From assembly GCF_000382285.1 (NCBI RefSeq), contig NZ_KB907931.1:62001-126000 (forward strand): a stretch of 64,000 nucleotides of DNA, given 5' to 3'. Both the position numbers and the translations under genes were made by a program. Within the stretch, counting starts at the first letter, position 1. Each line of letters begins with the position of its first letter. The notes under the pieces were generated by a model. That model saw only the letters and a list, made by a program, of their open reading frames with translations, was not told where the DNA came from and ran no database searches. Positions 1 to 9,805 of the stretch are shown here, piece after piece. Origin of the DNA: Solimonas variicoloris DSM 15731. GTDB taxonomy: Bacteria; Pseudomonadota; Gammaproteobacteria; Nevskiales; Nevskiaceae.

Positions 1-1002
1 AACATCACCTTCGGCCTGCCGAAGGAGAACGCGCCGAACTCGTCGATCCCGCGCGAACACGACCGCACGCCGAGCAAGAGCGGCCAGTTCGGCGGCAAGA
101 TCAGCTTCTTCATCTCGGCGCTGAACGACATGGACCTGTCGTTCTACGCGATGAACTACCACAGCCGCCTGCCGCTGGTCAGCGGCATCTCCAAGTCGAG
201 CTACGCGTCGACTTCGGAAACCGGCCGCTACTTCATCGAGTATCCGGAGGACATCCAGCTGTACGGCACCTCGTTCAACACGACGGTCGGCGCCTGGTCG
301 CTGCAGGGCGAATACAGCATGAAGGTCGATCAGCCGCTGCAGGTCGAGGACGTCGAGCTGCTGCTCGCCGGCGTCGGCCTGCCGAGCCAGATCACGCCGC
401 CGCCGGCGGCGCCGCTTGGCTCGGCGCTCGGCAACAAGTACCTGCGCGGCTACCGCCGGCACGATGTCAGCCAGGTCGATGTTTCGGTGACGCGACTGGC
501 CGGCCCGATGCGCTGGCTTGGTTCCGATCAGCTGCTGTTCCTTGCCGAAGCGGGCGCCGTCTATGTGCACGGCATGCCGTCGGAGAACGAGCTGCGCTAT
601 GAAGGGCCGGGTACGTACACGCCGGGCGACGCCGCAGTGGCGGCGCTGGTCTCGAGTGCGACACTGCCGGGATACGGCTATGCCGTGCCGCAGCAGACGG
701 ACGGTTACGCCACGGCCTTCTCGTGGGGCTACAAGCTGGTCGCGCGCGTGACGTACAACAACGTGTTCGGCAAGTTCCGTCTCGAGCCGACGCTGCGCTT
801 CGACCACGACGTGCACGGCGTCACGCCGACGCCGCTGCTGAACTTCGTCGAAGGCCGCAAGACGGCGACGGTATCGCTGCTCGGCTACTACCTGCAGTCG
901 TGGTCGGCGGAGCTGGGCTACACCGCTTACTTCGGCGGCGGTGATCGCAACCTGCTGTCGGATCGCGACTACGTCGACGCGGTGCTCAAGTACACCTTCT
1001 GA
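1..1002 (+). CDS. DUF1302 family protein, C-terminal part
   Basis: The gene is open at the left edge; the reading frame enters at base 1 and about 333 residues are visible. The sequence is a beta-rich, aromatic-rich protein ending in the outer-membrane-like C-terminus LKYTF. It is clearly paralogous to the complete DUF1302 protein at 37705-40044: both carry the MNxHSRLP segment, the EYPEDI block followed by SFNTTVG and WSL, a segment near FAWGYK/R and an FVEGR block. DUF1302 proteins are exported, porin-like proteins of unsettled function that usually sit beside DUF1329 genes. The start and any signal peptide lie outside the window. A strong terminator follows directly. Confidence 0.85.
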   Translation, partial: NITFGLPKENAPNSSIPREHDRTPSKSGQFGGKISFFISALNDMDLSFYAMNYHSRLPLVSGISKSSYASTSETGRYFIEYPEDIQLYGTSFNTTVGAWSLQGEYSMKVDQPLQVEDVELLLAGVGLPSQITPPPAAPLGSALGNKYLRGYRRHDVSQVDVSVTRLAGPMRWLGSDQLLFLAEAGAVYVHGMPSENELRYEGPGTYTPGDAAVAALVSSATLPGYGYAVPQQTDGYATAFSWGYKLVARVTYNNVFGKFRLEPTLRFDHDVHGVTPTPLLNFVEGRKTATVSLLGYYLQSWSAELGYTAYFGGGDRNLLSDRDYVDAVLKYTF

Positions 1003-1050
1003 GTTGTGGGAACGCGCTGGCGGCCGACAGGCCGCCCTCGCGGGGGCGAT

Positions 1051-1080
1051 GGGCCGGCCTTGTGCCGGCCCTGTTTTTTT
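1051..1080 (+). terminator. intrinsic terminator after the DUF1302 gene
   Basis: GGGCCGGC (1051-1058) pairs with GCCGGCCC (1064-1071) around a 5-nt loop, and a run of T follows to about 1080. It closes the transcription unit that enters from the left edge. Confidence 0.85.
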
Positions 1081-1720
1081 GTGCGTCCCGACTTTCCTCC
1101 TGCCGATCGCGCCTGATAAGCGCTCTATCAGAACGTCGCAAGTGACAGGTGCGACCGCTGCCGTCCGCGCCCATCTCCGACGTGTCCATGGCGCAGGACG
1201 GCCGTCTCGAAGCCTGCCTTAGAAGCACCGGGATGGGCGCGACGTCTATCGATGCCGCGCGAACTCCGCCCTCTTTGCGCGCATGAGTCGCCGCTCGGGC
1301 GCGCGCCGACGAAATTTCCTTCACGCGATCACTTGCCGGGTATGGCGAAGAGCGCCATCCGGTGGGTGCACCAGATTGAATCGGCATGCCCCAAGCCGGA
1401 AATCCGGCCTGCGCGGGCCATGCGAATTCAAGGTCTTGAAGTCACTCGCCACTCGGCATGCGCGCACCAAAAGGGCGTGCGCGCAGCGGAGTGTCCATCC
1501 GTGGCATCGCAAAGCGCCGGCAAGAAAAAGATGGCAGCGAATTTGCTCGTCGTTATATATAGACTTTTGAAATTGGATATGTATAGATATTAATAAGGTC
1601 GTGTGCCTGGACGGCATCGGGCACGGGGAAGTGAAGAGGAAATTCCTGGTGGGCTGCATCGCCGCCTGTCAGGCGCGGCGAGCGGTACGTAATCACTTAC
1701 TTATTGGGAGATCGAGGGCA
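1081..1720. other. intergenic leader region without a credible gene
   Basis: About 640 nt between the terminator and the TonB receptor start. Open frames here are short and overlap on both strands, and none has an RBS plus recognisable protein. The right half (about 1541-1600) is strongly AT-rich and holds the probable receptor promoter. A leader of about 120 nt then precedes the chosen ATG. Confidence 0.6.
1551..1600 (+). promoter_or_regulatory. AT-rich promoter region of the TonB receptor with an ATGTATAG element
   Basis: An abrupt AT-rich island in GC-rich DNA. A plausible -35 is TTGAAA (1567-1572), with a -10 in TTAATA (1590-1595). ATGTATAG at 1579-1586 is identical to the core of the element in the hutI/hutF promoter (13453-13460) and close to ATGTACAG at 16731-16738. 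This suggests a shared regulator, possibly HutC. Confidence 0.45.
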
Positions 1721-4699
1721 ATGGTTCCGAGCGATTCGAAACTGGAGGCATGCGACGGTAAGCGTGTCGCCGAATGCGTAGGCGAGAGAACGCAGGAGGG
1801 CCGACGTCGAGCGGCTCTGGCAGGCGGCGCAGCCGCATTGCTTGGAGTGGCATCGCTTGCAGCCACTCAGGCCGCGTCGGCGCAGGCGACCGAGGCCGCT
1901 CCAGCGCAGGAAGAAACCGCCGTGGAAGAAGTCGTCGTCACCGGCACGCGTATCGTCCGTGACGGCTACAGCGCGCCGACGCCGGTGACGGTGATGGGGG
2001 CGGAGCAGCTGCAGTCGTTCGCGTCGCCGAACATCGCCGATGCACTCAACACGATGCCGGAGCTGTCGGGCAGCGCCACGCCGGCCACCTCGGTGGCCAC
2101 TGCCAGCACCGGTGCCTCGAACATCAACGCGCTGAACCTGCGCGCGCTGGGCACCAACCGCACGCTGGTGCTGGTCGATGGCCGGCGCGCGGTGGCTTCA
2201 TCGATGTCGGGCATGGTCGACGTCAACCTGATCCCTCAGGATCTGGTCCGCAGCGTCGAGGTCGTGACCGGCGGGGCCTCCGCGGCCTACGGTTCGGACG
2301 CGCTCAGCGGTATCGTCAATTTCGTCCTCGACAAGAACTACACCGGCACCAAGCTGACCGCGCAGACCGGTGCCACTACGTACGGCGATGGCGACAACTG
2401 GATGGGCGGCCTGACCTACGGCACGCCGTTCGGCGAAGGCCGCGGCCACTTCTTGTTCAGCGCCAACTACCGCCACCAGGACGCGATTCCGATCAACGAT
2501 CGCGGCTGGAACCTGCAGGGCTGGCAGTTCATGGCCAATCCGAACTACAAGGTCGGAAATACTTACACCGGTGAGCCGCAATGGCTGCGGCTCAGCCAGG
2601 TTGGTCCGAGCAACGGCTTCGCCGGCGGCGTCATCACCGACACCGCCTTCCGTGGCACCGCGTTCGGTCCCGGCGGTACGCCGTACCAGATCGAGTTCGG
2701 CGATCTGGTTTCCGATCCCGACATGCACGGCGGCGACTGGAAACTCACGCAGGTGCGCGGTACGCGCGCCGGCACCAGCCTGCTCGGCGGCTCGAAGACG
2801 GTCAGCTTCTTCACGCGTGGTTCGTGGGACCTCACCGACGACATCAATGTCTTCGCGCAGGCTTCGTATGCACGCGATCGCAATCACAACTACGCGTTCT
2901 CGCTCGAAGATACCGGCAGAAGCATCACGCTCAGCGTCGAAAATGCGTTCCTGCCGGAGAACATCCGCCAGGCGATGATCGCGCAGGGCGTTTCGACGTT
3001 CCACATGGGCAGCATGCACACGGACTTGCCGATCGTCGACGCGACGAACGATCGCGACGTCACCAGCCTGCTCGCCGGCGCCGAAGGCAAGTTCGGCAAC
3101 GGCTGGAGCTGGGATACGTACTACCAGCGTGGCATCTCGAATTTCGAGAGCGTCGCCAAGGGCATGTACTACAAGCCGTACCTCGCCCTGGCCTATGACT
3201 CCGTCATCGATCCGGACACCGGCGCGCCGGTCTGCCGTTCGACGCTGACCGATCCGGGCAACGGCTGCAAGCCGTACAACCTCTTCGGCATCGGCGTGAA
3301 CACGCAGGGCGCCATCGACTACGTCACCGGTAACGGTGAGCAGATGTGGCGCAAGCAGCAGATGACGCAGGACGTTGCGGCCTTCACGCTGAACGGCACG
3401 CCGTTCGCGACCTGGGCCGGTGACGTTTCCGTCGCCACCGGCGTCGAGTGGCGCAAGGAAGCGATCGGCAAGGGGCGCAACGATTCGCTCTCGCCGACGC
3501 AGTACTGGTGGGTCGGCGGCTATCAGGTCAGCAAGGGTAGCTACAACGTCAAGGAAGCGTTCGTCGAAACGGTCGTGCCGCTCGCCAAGGATCTGCCGGC
3601 GCTGCAGGCCCTCGACTTCAGCGGTGCGTTCCGCGCCACCGACTACAGCACCTCGGGTAGCGTCGAGACCTGGAAGCTGGGCCTGAACTGGACGCCGATC
3701 GAGGATGTCCGCGTGCGTACGACGCTGTCGCGCGACATTCGTGCGCCGAACCTCGAAGAGCTGTTCAGCAACGGCGGCGGCGGCGCGCCGGCGGTCACCA
3801 ATCCGTGGATACTTGATCCGCTCACCGGCCTCCCAGTTAGCGAGAACATCAGCTCGCCCCGCATCGGCAATCCGGACCTGACGCCCGAAACGGCCGACAG
3901 CTTCGGCGGCGGTATCGTGCTGACGCCGCGCTTCATGCCGGGCTTCGCGATGTCGGTCGACTACTGGAAGATCGACATCGACGACGCGATCGGCCTGCCG
4001 GCGACGCAGGACATCATCGATGGCTGCCACAACGGACAGACGGACTTCTGCTCGGCGATCGATTTCAATGTCGATGCCGACGGTGCTCAGCATATCGCCG
4101 TGGTTCGCCGCAATCCGTTCAACTACACGACGCTGGCGGCGCGTGGTGTCGACTACGAAGCCTCGTACCGCTTCAGCATGAGCTCGATTTACTCGGCGCT
4201 GCCGGGCGTGGTGCAGGTGCGTGCGCTGGCGACGAACTACCTGAAGATGGCTTCGACCATCAACGGTGTGGTCGACGACACGGCGGGGCAGAACACCTCT
4301 TACGGCCCGCCGAGCTGGAAGTGGAATGCGTCGGTCAACTACGCGCTCGATGCGTTCCGCGGCTCGGTGACGGCGCGCGGCATCAGCTCCGGCGTCTATG
4401 ACAACGACTGGATCGTCTGCAGCACGAACTGCCCGCCCGTTCTGGATTCGAAGTACAGAACGGTCAACGACAATCACATCCCCAGCGCGATCTTCTGGGA
4501 TGCCTCGCTGACGTATGCCTTCGGTTTCAAGGATGCCGACGTCGAGAGCTTCGTCAATGTCCGCAACGTGTTCGATCGCGATCCGCCGATCGTTGCGCCG
4601 AACGCCGGCGGCTTCAACTACACGATGCCGTCGTCGAACGCGCAGCTGTACGACGTGCTCGGCCGCACCTTCACGGTGGGCCTGCGCATGAAGTTCTGA
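1721..4699 (+). CDS. TonB-dependent outer-membrane receptor
   Basis: A 992-residue outer-membrane active transporter. The ATG at 1721 is preferred over earlier in-frame starts because GGGAG and GAGGG lie just upstream and a signal-like N-terminus follows (RRRAALAGG to ASAQ, about residues 28-55). A TonB-box/plug start EEVVVTGTR is at residues 69-77. A plug domain follows with LRALGTNRTLVLVDGRR and the GGASAAYGSDALSGIVNF motif. The long beta-barrel ends in a terminal Phe (VGLRMKF). The substrate cannot be read from the sequence. Its promoter shares a short element with the hut promoters, so a histidine-related compound is possible; that is inference only. A hairpin (4715-4738) separates it from the next gene. 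Confidence 0.93.
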   Translation: MVPSDSKLEACDGKRVAECVGERTQEGRRRAALAGGAAALLGVASLAATQAASAQATEAAPAQEETAVEEVVVTGTRIVRDGYSAPTPVTVMGAEQLQSFASPNIADALNTMPELSGSATPATSVATASTGASNINALNLRALGTNRTLVLVDGRRAVASSMSGMVDVNLIPQDLVRSVEVVTGGASAAYGSDALSGIVNFVLDKNYTGTKLTAQTGATTYGDGDNWMGGLTYGTPFGEGRGHFLFSANYRHQDAIPINDRGWNLQGWQFMANPNYKVGNTYTGEPQWLRLSQVGPSNGFAGGVITDTAFRGTAFGPGGTPYQIEFGDLVSDPDMHGGDWKLTQVRGTRAGTSLLGGSKTVSFFTRGSWDLTDDINVFAQASYARDRNHNYAFSLEDTGRSITLSVENAFLPENIRQAMIAQGVSTFHMGSMHTDLPIVDATNDRDVTSLLAGAEGKFGNGWSWDTYYQRGISNFESVAKGMYYKPYLALAYDSVIDPDTGAPVCRSTLTDPGNGCKPYNLFGIGVNTQGAIDYVTGNGEQMWRKQQMTQDVAAFTLNGTPFATWAGDVSVATGVEWRKEAIGKGRNDSLSPTQYWWVGGYQVSKGSYNVKEAFVETVVPLAKDLPALQALDFSGAFRATDYSTSGSVETWKLGLNWTPIEDVRVRTTLSRDIRAPNLEELFSNGGGGAPAVTNPWILDPLTGLPVSENISSPRIGNPDLTPETADSFGGGIVLTPRFMPGFAMSVDYWKIDIDDAIGLPATQDIIDGCHNGQTDFCSAIDFNVDADGAQHIAVVRRNPFNYTTLAARGVDYEASYRFSMSSIYSALPGVVQVRALATNYLKMASTINGVVDDTAGQNTSYGPPSWKWNASVNYALDAFRGSVTARGISSGVYDNDWIVCSTNCPPVLDSKYRTVNDNHIPSAIFWDASLTYAFGFKDADVESFVNVRNVFDRDPPIVAPNAGGFNYTMPSSNAQLYDVLGRTFTVGLRMKF

Positions 4700-4714
4700 T
4701 AAGGGTCAGGTACA

Positions 4715-4738
4715 GCGGGGCGGCGAGAGCCGCCCCGC
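4715..4738 (+). other. perfect 10-bp hairpin without a U-tract
   Basis: GCGGGGCGGC (4715-4724) pairs with GCCGCCCCGC (4729-4738) around a GAGA tetraloop. No T-run follows, so it is more likely an mRNA-processing or attenuating hairpin than a full terminator between the receptor and the beta-propeller gene. Confidence 0.6.
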
Positions 4739-4797
4739 CATCCTGCTGATGGCGATTGCGTGCCTGGCGCACGCGTCAATTCCGGAGAGCCGATTTC

Positions 4798-5949
4798 ATG
4801 CTTCGCTCATTCATCCGCGCGCTGGGTTTGACCCTGGTGCTGCAGGCGTTCCTCCCCGTCGGTGCGCACGCTGCCGAGCCGGCGACGCCCAAGGTGCCCG
4901 AGTACGCACTCGATCCCACCTGGCCGAAGCTGCCGCTGCCGCATAACTGGGCACTCGGCCTCATCAACGGCATCTATGTCGATGCCAAGAATCATCTGTG
5001 GATCTACCACAGTCCCGAGCTGGTGCCGAAGTACGCACTCGGCGCCGCGCAGAATCCGCCGATCGGCAAGTGCTGTGTGCCGGCGCCGGCGATCATCGAA
5101 TTTGACGAGGCGGGCAATGTGCTGCGCGCCTGGGGCGGTCCCGAGGACGCCAAGGTTCAGGGCTACGACTGGCCGTCCGCCGGTCACGGCCTGTATGTCG
5201 ACTACAAGGGCAATATCTGGATCGGCGGCAGCCAGACGCGCGTCGGCGCCGATGGCAGCCAGCCGGATGGCCTGTATCTGAAGTTCAGTCCGGACGGGAA
5301 GTTCCTGCTGCAGATCGGCGGCAAGGGGCCGTCCAAGGGCAGCCTCGACACGACCATGCTCAGCGGTGCGGCGGCGGTCGACGTCGATCCGGCGACCAAC
5401 GAAGTCTTCATTGCCGATGGTTACGGCAATCATCGTGTGATCGTGTTCGACGCCGACAGCGGCGTGTTCAAGCGCCAGTGGGGCGCTTACGGCAAGCCGC
5501 CGACCGATCTGAACATCCCGCGCTATGACGGTGGCCCGGCACTGCCGAAGCAGTTCAATCTCGTGCACTGCATCCGCATTGCCAAGGACGGGCTGGTCTA
5601 CGTCTGCGATCGCCTGAACGATCGCCTCCAGGTCTTCAAGAAGGATGGCAGCTTCGTCATGGAGCACGTCTACGAGCCGATGACGCGCGGCTCGGGTTCG
5701 GTCGGCAACGTCAGCCTGTGGCCGGATGCCCAGCAGACCTTCATGGTGATGAACGATCCCGGCAACTTCCAGACCGTCATCCTGCGCCGCTCCGATCTGA
5801 GCGAGGTCGCGCGCTTCGGCCACTACGGCACCTGGGCGGGCGAGTATCACCGCAATCACCAGATGGAGTTCGACCTGAAGGGCAATATCTACACGTCGGA
5901 AGATCACCGCGTGCAGAAGCTCAGAATCGCGAACGGCGTGAAACCCTGA
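4798..5949 (+). CDS. secreted NHL-repeat/six-bladed beta-propeller protein
   Basis: 383 residues. The ATG at 4798 has GGAGAG at 4784-4789 and opens a clear signal peptide (RSFIRALGLTLVLQAF to AHA, cleavage near residue 25). The mature part repeats propeller-type segments (LYVDYKGNIWIGG, VDPATNEVFIADGYGNHRVIVFD, GLVYVCDRLNDRLQVFKKDG, LKGNIYTSEDHRVQKLRI), typical of NHL or peptidyl-alpha-hydroxyglycine lyase-like propellers. A CC pair lies in the KCCVPAPA segment. The enzymatic role is unknown; it may be a ligand-binding or hydrolytic periplasmic partner of the receptor upstream. It probably shares the receptor transcript. Confidence 0.8.
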   Translation: MLRSFIRALGLTLVLQAFLPVGAHAAEPATPKVPEYALDPTWPKLPLPHNWALGLINGIYVDAKNHLWIYHSPELVPKYALGAAQNPPIGKCCVPAPAIIEFDEAGNVLRAWGGPEDAKVQGYDWPSAGHGLYVDYKGNIWIGGSQTRVGADGSQPDGLYLKFSPDGKFLLQIGGKGPSKGSLDTTMLSGAAAVDVDPATNEVFIADGYGNHRVIVFDADSGVFKRQWGAYGKPPTDLNIPRYDGGPALPKQFNLVHCIRIAKDGLVYVCDRLNDRLQVFKKDGSFVMEHVYEPMTRGSGSVGNVSLWPDAQQTFMVMNDPGNFQTVILRRSDLSEVARFGHYGTWAGEYHRNHQMEFDLKGNIYTSEDHRVQKLRIANGVKP

Positions 5950-6156
5950 GCGTCAGCGCGGTCCGGTGCCTGGATCGCGCCGTTAGTTTTTCTAAAGAGT
6001 TAAGCAGAAGGGCTCGATGTTCTTGCATCGCGCAAGTCTCGACAATGCGCGGTCCGATCCCCGGTCCGTGCCGCTGGCTTGCAGACGTGCGCTGCGGACG
6101 AGGGCATGGCGCCGTGTTCGCCCCCGCTGGGGCGAGCCACCGAACGGAGATGAGCG

Positions 6157-7302
6157 TTGCTGAGCGGCAAAAAAATAGCGGCAAATCCCGAGCTGTACTT
6201 CAATCCTCATATCGCCGCCGTACCGAAGTACAACGCCGGGCTGGGGCTCGCGGCGGCGCGCGCCGCCAGTGGCCTGGAGCAGATCGCGCGTCTGGCCAGT
6301 AACGAGAATCCGTACGGCTGTTCCCCCGGGGTGCAGCAGGTGCTGTCGGGGAGCAGCGTCGAGCCCTGGCGGTATTCCGATCCGGCCTGCCAGCGTTTGC
6401 GGATGGCGCTTGGCGAGCGTCTGGGCGTCGATCCGGAGCGGATCGTGGTCGGCAATGGCTCGGAAGAAATGATCGCCGCGGCATCTCGCGCCTTTCTGTC
6501 GGAGGGCGCCGAGGCGCTGACCGTGGCGCCGTGCTTCGGTTTGCACGAGATCGAGCCGCTCGCGGTCGGTGCGCGCGTGACCAAGGTGCCGATGACGGCC
6601 GATTTCGGCTTCGACGTGCCGGCACTGGAAGCGGCGCTGGCGCGGGCGCCCAATGCCTTCTTTCTGCCGTCGCCGTGGAATCCGGTGGGCGCGGCGCTCG
6701 ATCATGAGCAACTGGCGCGGGTGATCGCGGCGACGCCGGAATCCACGTTGTTCGTGCTCGACGAGGCGTACCGCGAGTTCACCTCGGATGCGATTCCGGA
6801 CGGCTTCGAGATGCTGCGCGAGTCAGCCCGGTCGTACGTCGTCCTGCGCACGTTCTCCAAGGCCTTCGGTCTGGCAGGCTTGCGCGTCGGCTACGCGATC
6901 TGCGCCAGCGTCGAAATCGCGCGGATGCTGTCGGCCGCGAAGACGCCGTTCAATGTCAATGCGGTCGCGCAGGCGGCGGCTGTCGCGGCGCTCGATGACC
7001 AGGCCTGGATGCAGGCTGCGGTCGCGCGAATTTGCGCGGAGCGTGAGCGTGTGGCGGGCGAGCTGCGTGCGCTCGGCCTTCGGGTCGCCCGCTCGGAAGG
7101 CAATTTCCTCTTCTTCAGCGTGGGGCGCTCCAGCGCCGAGGTGGCGGCCGAATTGCTGAAGGCCGGGGTGGTGGTGAAGCCCTGGGTCGAGGCGCAGTAT
7201 CAGGCTTTCATCCGCGTCTCGATCGGCGCGCCGATCGAGAACGATCAGTTTCTCGCGGCGCTCGCCGCGATTCTGCGTCCGGCTGCCGCCGGCGCTGCCT
7301 GA
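6157..7302 (+). CDS. hisC: histidinol-phosphate aminotransferase-like PLP enzyme
   Basis: 381 residues, fold-type I aminotransferase. It shows SNENPYG near residue 50, the FVLDEAYREF aspartate segment and the PLP lysine in TFSKAFGLAGLRVGY (K235). Length and motifs fit HisC. The start is TTG at 6157, with ACGGAGA six bases upstream; an ATG at 6150 is out of frame. No other histidine-biosynthesis gene is near. It lies convergent to the histidine-degradation genes, so it may transaminate histidine or another amino acid rather than serve biosynthesis. The specific substrate is uncertain. Confidence 0.8.
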   Translation: MLSGKKIAANPELYFNPHIAAVPKYNAGLGLAAARAASGLEQIARLASNENPYGCSPGVQQVLSGSSVEPWRYSDPACQRLRMALGERLGVDPERIVVGNGSEEMIAAASRAFLSEGAEALTVAPCFGLHEIEPLAVGARVTKVPMTADFGFDVPALEAALARAPNAFFLPSPWNPVGAALDHEQLARVIAATPESTLFVLDEAYREFTSDAIPDGFEMLRESARSYVVLRTFSKAFGLAGLRVGYAICASVEIARMLSAAKTPFNVNAVAQAAAVAALDDQAWMQAAVARICAERERVAGELRALGLRVARSEGNFLFFSVGRSSAEVAAELLKAGVVVKPWVEAQYQAFIRVSIGAPIENDQFLAALAAILRPAAAGAA

Positions 7303-7315
7303 GGGCATCGAGGCC

Positions 7316-7348
7316 CGCCGCCGCCGTCAGGGCGGCGGCGAGCTTTTT
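7316..7348 (+). terminator. terminator between hisC and hutD
   Basis: CGCCGCCGCC (7316-7325) pairs with GGCGGCGGCG (7331-7340), followed by AGCTTTTT. It closes the plus-strand unit where it meets the minus-strand hut operon. The remaining bases to 7490 show nothing else. Confidence 0.75.
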
Positions 7349-7490
7349 CTGTGGCGCCGGAGCGACGGGATATCGCGCGATGTCGCTCGGTCCGGGTGCT
7401 GCGCAGAGCGACGCAGGCGCCGGGTGAACGCGCCGGGCGTCGACGATTCCGGATGGCGGCGGCGTTGCGGCCGGCCGATGACGGCAGGCG

Positions 7491-8090
7491 CTAAAGCAGA
7501 CACTCGATCTCGATCAGCAGGGCCGACGCCGCCGCTGCGTCCGTGCTGAAGAGCGTCAACGCGCGCGGATCTTGCGGGCCCTGCAGGACGACGCAATCGT
7601 GCGTGCCGAGCTCGGCTTCCGCGCCTTCGTTCGTGTGCACGCGTATGCGGCCGCTGGTGCAGAAGACGAGCAGGGCCTCCGCATCATCTTGCGTCCGCAG
7701 GATCTCGCCGATCGGCGCGCGGCTTACGGTGTGCCGGTAACGGCCGCGCCGCGTCATCGTGTTCAGGTCGGTGACCGCTGCGCCCAGCAGCTGCGCCTGC
7801 ACCGGCCGATCGGCGTCGAAGGCGAAGGGCGGCGCGGCGCGGTCCAGCGTGCGGACGCTGCCGTCGTCGGCGAAGGCGAGGCGCAGGCCTTCGCCTTCGA
7901 GCACGCAGAGCGTGCGGTCGATATCGGCAAAGCGGGAAAAAGGTCCGTCGCCGGCGACGACGGCCATGCTGACGCGCCAGTCCAGCGTGTCGAGGCTCGC
8001 CGCCGGCGGAGAGACCGCGATTTCGAAGGTCTCTCCGCCGCCGTTCTTCCACGGCATGCGCTGGTAATTGGACGAGCGCAGGATGCGCAT
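7491..8090 (-). CDS. hutD: HutD/Ves family protein
   Basis: 199 residues with the family start MRILRSSNYQRMPWKNGGGETFEIAVSP (abridged) and a cupin-like fold typical of HutD (DUF886/Ves). HutD accompanies hut operons and is thought to limit or fine-tune Hut flux in Pseudomonas; it is not one of the catabolic steps. It is the last gene of hutI-hutH-hutG-hutU-hutD, 15 nt after hutU. Confidence 0.85.
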   Translation of the reverse strand: MRILRSSNYQRMPWKNGGGETFEIAVSPPAASLDTLDWRVSMAVVAGDGPFSRFADIDRTLCVLEGEGLRLAFADDGSVRTLDRAAPPFAFDADRPVQAQLLGAAVTDLNTMTRRGRYRHTVSRAPIGEILRTQDDAEALLVFCTSGRIRVHTNEGAEAELGTHDCVVLQGPQDPRALTLFSTDAAAASALLIEIECLL

Positions 8091-8105
8091 GCCGTGTCCC
8101 CGGCC

Positions 8106-9776
8106 TCAGCCGCCGAGAATGCCGGGCAGGTCGAGATGCTTTTCCCGCGCGCAGTCGAGCGCGATGTCATAGCCGGCATCGGCATGGCGCATCACGCCGG
8201 TGGCCGGGTCGTTCCACAGCACGCGCGCGAGCCGTGCATCGGCCTCGGCCGTTCCGTCGCAGACGATGACCATGCCGGCGTGCTGCGAGAAGCCCATGCC
8301 GACGCCGCCGCCGTGATGCAGCGACACCCAGGTCGCTCCCGAGGCGGTGTTCAGCAGCGCATTGAGCAGCGGCCAGTCGGAGACCGCATCCGAGCCGTCC
8401 TGCATCGCCTCGGTTTCCCGGTTCGGCGACGCGACCGAGCCCGAGTCGAGGTGGTCGCGGCCGATCACGATCGGCGCCTTCAGTTCACCCGAAGCCACCA
8501 TCTGATTGAAGGCGCGGCCGAGGCGGTCGCGATCGCCGAGGCCGACCCAGCAGATGCGCGCCGGCAGGCCCTGGAAGTGAATGCGCTCACGCGCCATGTC
8601 GAGCCAGTTGTGCAGATGCGGATCATCGGGGATCAGCTCCTTGACCTTCTGGTCGGTCTTGTAGATGTCTTCGGGATCGCCCGACAGCGCGGCCCAGCGG
8701 AACGGGCCGACGCCGCGGCAGAACAGGGGGCGGATGTACGCCGGCACGAAGCCGGGGAAGGCGAAGGCGTCCTTCACGCCGCGGTCGAGCGCGACCTGGC
8801 GGATGTTGTTGCCGTAGTCGAAGGTCGGGATGCCCTGCTGGTGGAACTCGAGCATCGCGCGAACGTGGACTGCCATCGAGTCCTTCGCGGCCTCGGCAAC
8901 GGCGGCCGGCTCGGTCGCGCGTCGTGCTTCCCATTCCTCGATCGACCAGCCGATCGGCAGGTAGCCGTTGACCGGGTCGTGGGCCGAAGTCTGGTCGGTC
9001 ACGGCATCCGGCTTCACGCCGCGGCGCAGCAGCTCCGGCAGCACTTCGGCCGCGTTGCCGCGCAAGGCGACCGAGATCGCCTTGCCGGTCTTCTTCGCGT
9101 CATCGAGGATCGCCAGTGCTTCGTCGAGGTCCTTGGCGCAAACATCGACATAGCCGGTGCGCAGGCGGAAGTCGATGCTCGATTGCCGGCATTCGATCGC
9201 CAGGCAGCTGGCACCGGCCATGGTCGCAGCGAGCGGCTGGGCGCCGCCCATGCCGCCGAGGCCGGCGGTCAGGATCCAGCGGCCCTTCAGAGTGCCGCCG
9301 TAGTGGCGGCGACCCATTTCGACGAAGGTTTCGTAGGTGCCCTGGACGATGCCCTGCGAGCCGATGTAGATCCATGAGCCGGCCGTCATCTGGCCGTACA
9401 TCATCAGGCCCTTCTGATCGAGCTCGCTGAAGTGCTCCCAGTTTGCCCAGTGCGGCACGAGATTGGAGTTGGCGATCAGCACGCGCGGCGCGTCGCGGTG
9501 CGTGCGGAACACGCCGACCGGCTTGCCGGATTGCACGAGCAGCGTCTCGTCGTCGCCGAGACGCTTTAGCGTCGCAACGATGCGGTCGAAGCTCTCCCAG
9601 TCGCGTGCGGCGCGGCCGATGCCGCCGTAGACGACCAGTTCCTCGGGACGTTCGGCGACGTCCGGATCGAGGTTGTTCATCAGCATGCGCAGCGGCGCTT
9701 CCGTGAGCCAGCTGCGGGCACTCAGCGTCGATCCGTGCGGAGCTCGGATAACGCGCGACTTGTCGATTCGAAGCAT
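8106..9776 (-). CDS. hutU: urocanate hydratase (urocanase)
   Basis: 556 residues, normal length for urocanase. It converts urocanate to 4-imidazolone-5-propionate in the cytosol using tightly bound NAD+. Visible family blocks are [19 protein letters not shown], the glycine-rich [16 protein letters not shown], and [15 protein letters not shown] with conserved neighbours. The ATG at 9776 is chosen because AGGTGG lies five bases upstream; the longer GTG at 9785 would fall inside that RBS. It follows hutG by 29 nt and precedes hutD by 15 nt. Confidence 0.97.
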   Translation of the reverse strand: MLRIDKSRVIRAPHGSTLSARSWLTEAPLRMLMNNLDPDVAERPEELVVYGGIGRAARDWESFDRIVATLKRLGDDETLLVQSGKPVGVFRTHRDAPRVLIANSNLVPHWANWEHFSELDQKGLMMYGQMTAGSWIYIGSQGIVQGTYETFVEMGRRHYGGTLKGRWILTAGLGGMGGAQPLAATMAGASCLAIECRQSSIDFRLRTGYVDVCAKDLDEALAILDDAKKTGKAISVALRGNAAEVLPELLRRGVKPDAVTDQTSAHDPVNGYLPIGWSIEEWEARRATEPAAVAEAAKDSMAVHVRAMLEFHQQGIPTFDYGNNIRQVALDRGVKDAFAFPGFVPAYIRPLFCRGVGPFRWAALSGDPEDIYKTDQKVKELIPDDPHLHNWLDMARERIHFQGLPARICWVGLGDRDRLGRAFNQMVASGELKAPIVIGRDHLDSGSVASPNRETEAMQDGSDAVSDWPLLNALLNTASGATWVSLHHGGGVGMGFSQHAGMVIVCDGTAEADARLARVLWNDPATGVMRHADAGYDIALDCAREKHLDLPGILGG

Positions 9777-9805
9777 GTCTACCACCTGATGTTGAAGCCT
9801 TATCT

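Noticed and set aside
1132-1151. GACAGGT half-site resembling the right arm of the lux-like boxes
   Set aside because: Left arm does not match, so there is no inverted repeat, and it is far from any start.
2198-4477. 759-residue minus-strand frame opposite the TonB receptor
   Set aside because: Arg/Val/Asp-rich shadow of the GC-rich receptor gene; no RBS or family pattern.
6150-6302. ATG at 6150 as the start of the hisC-like gene
   Set aside because: Out of frame with the aminotransferase; the TTG at 6157 with a well-spaced RBS fits.
7572-9377. 601-residue plus-strand frame opposite hutD and hutU
   Set aside because: Antisense shadow; both sense genes are unmistakable.
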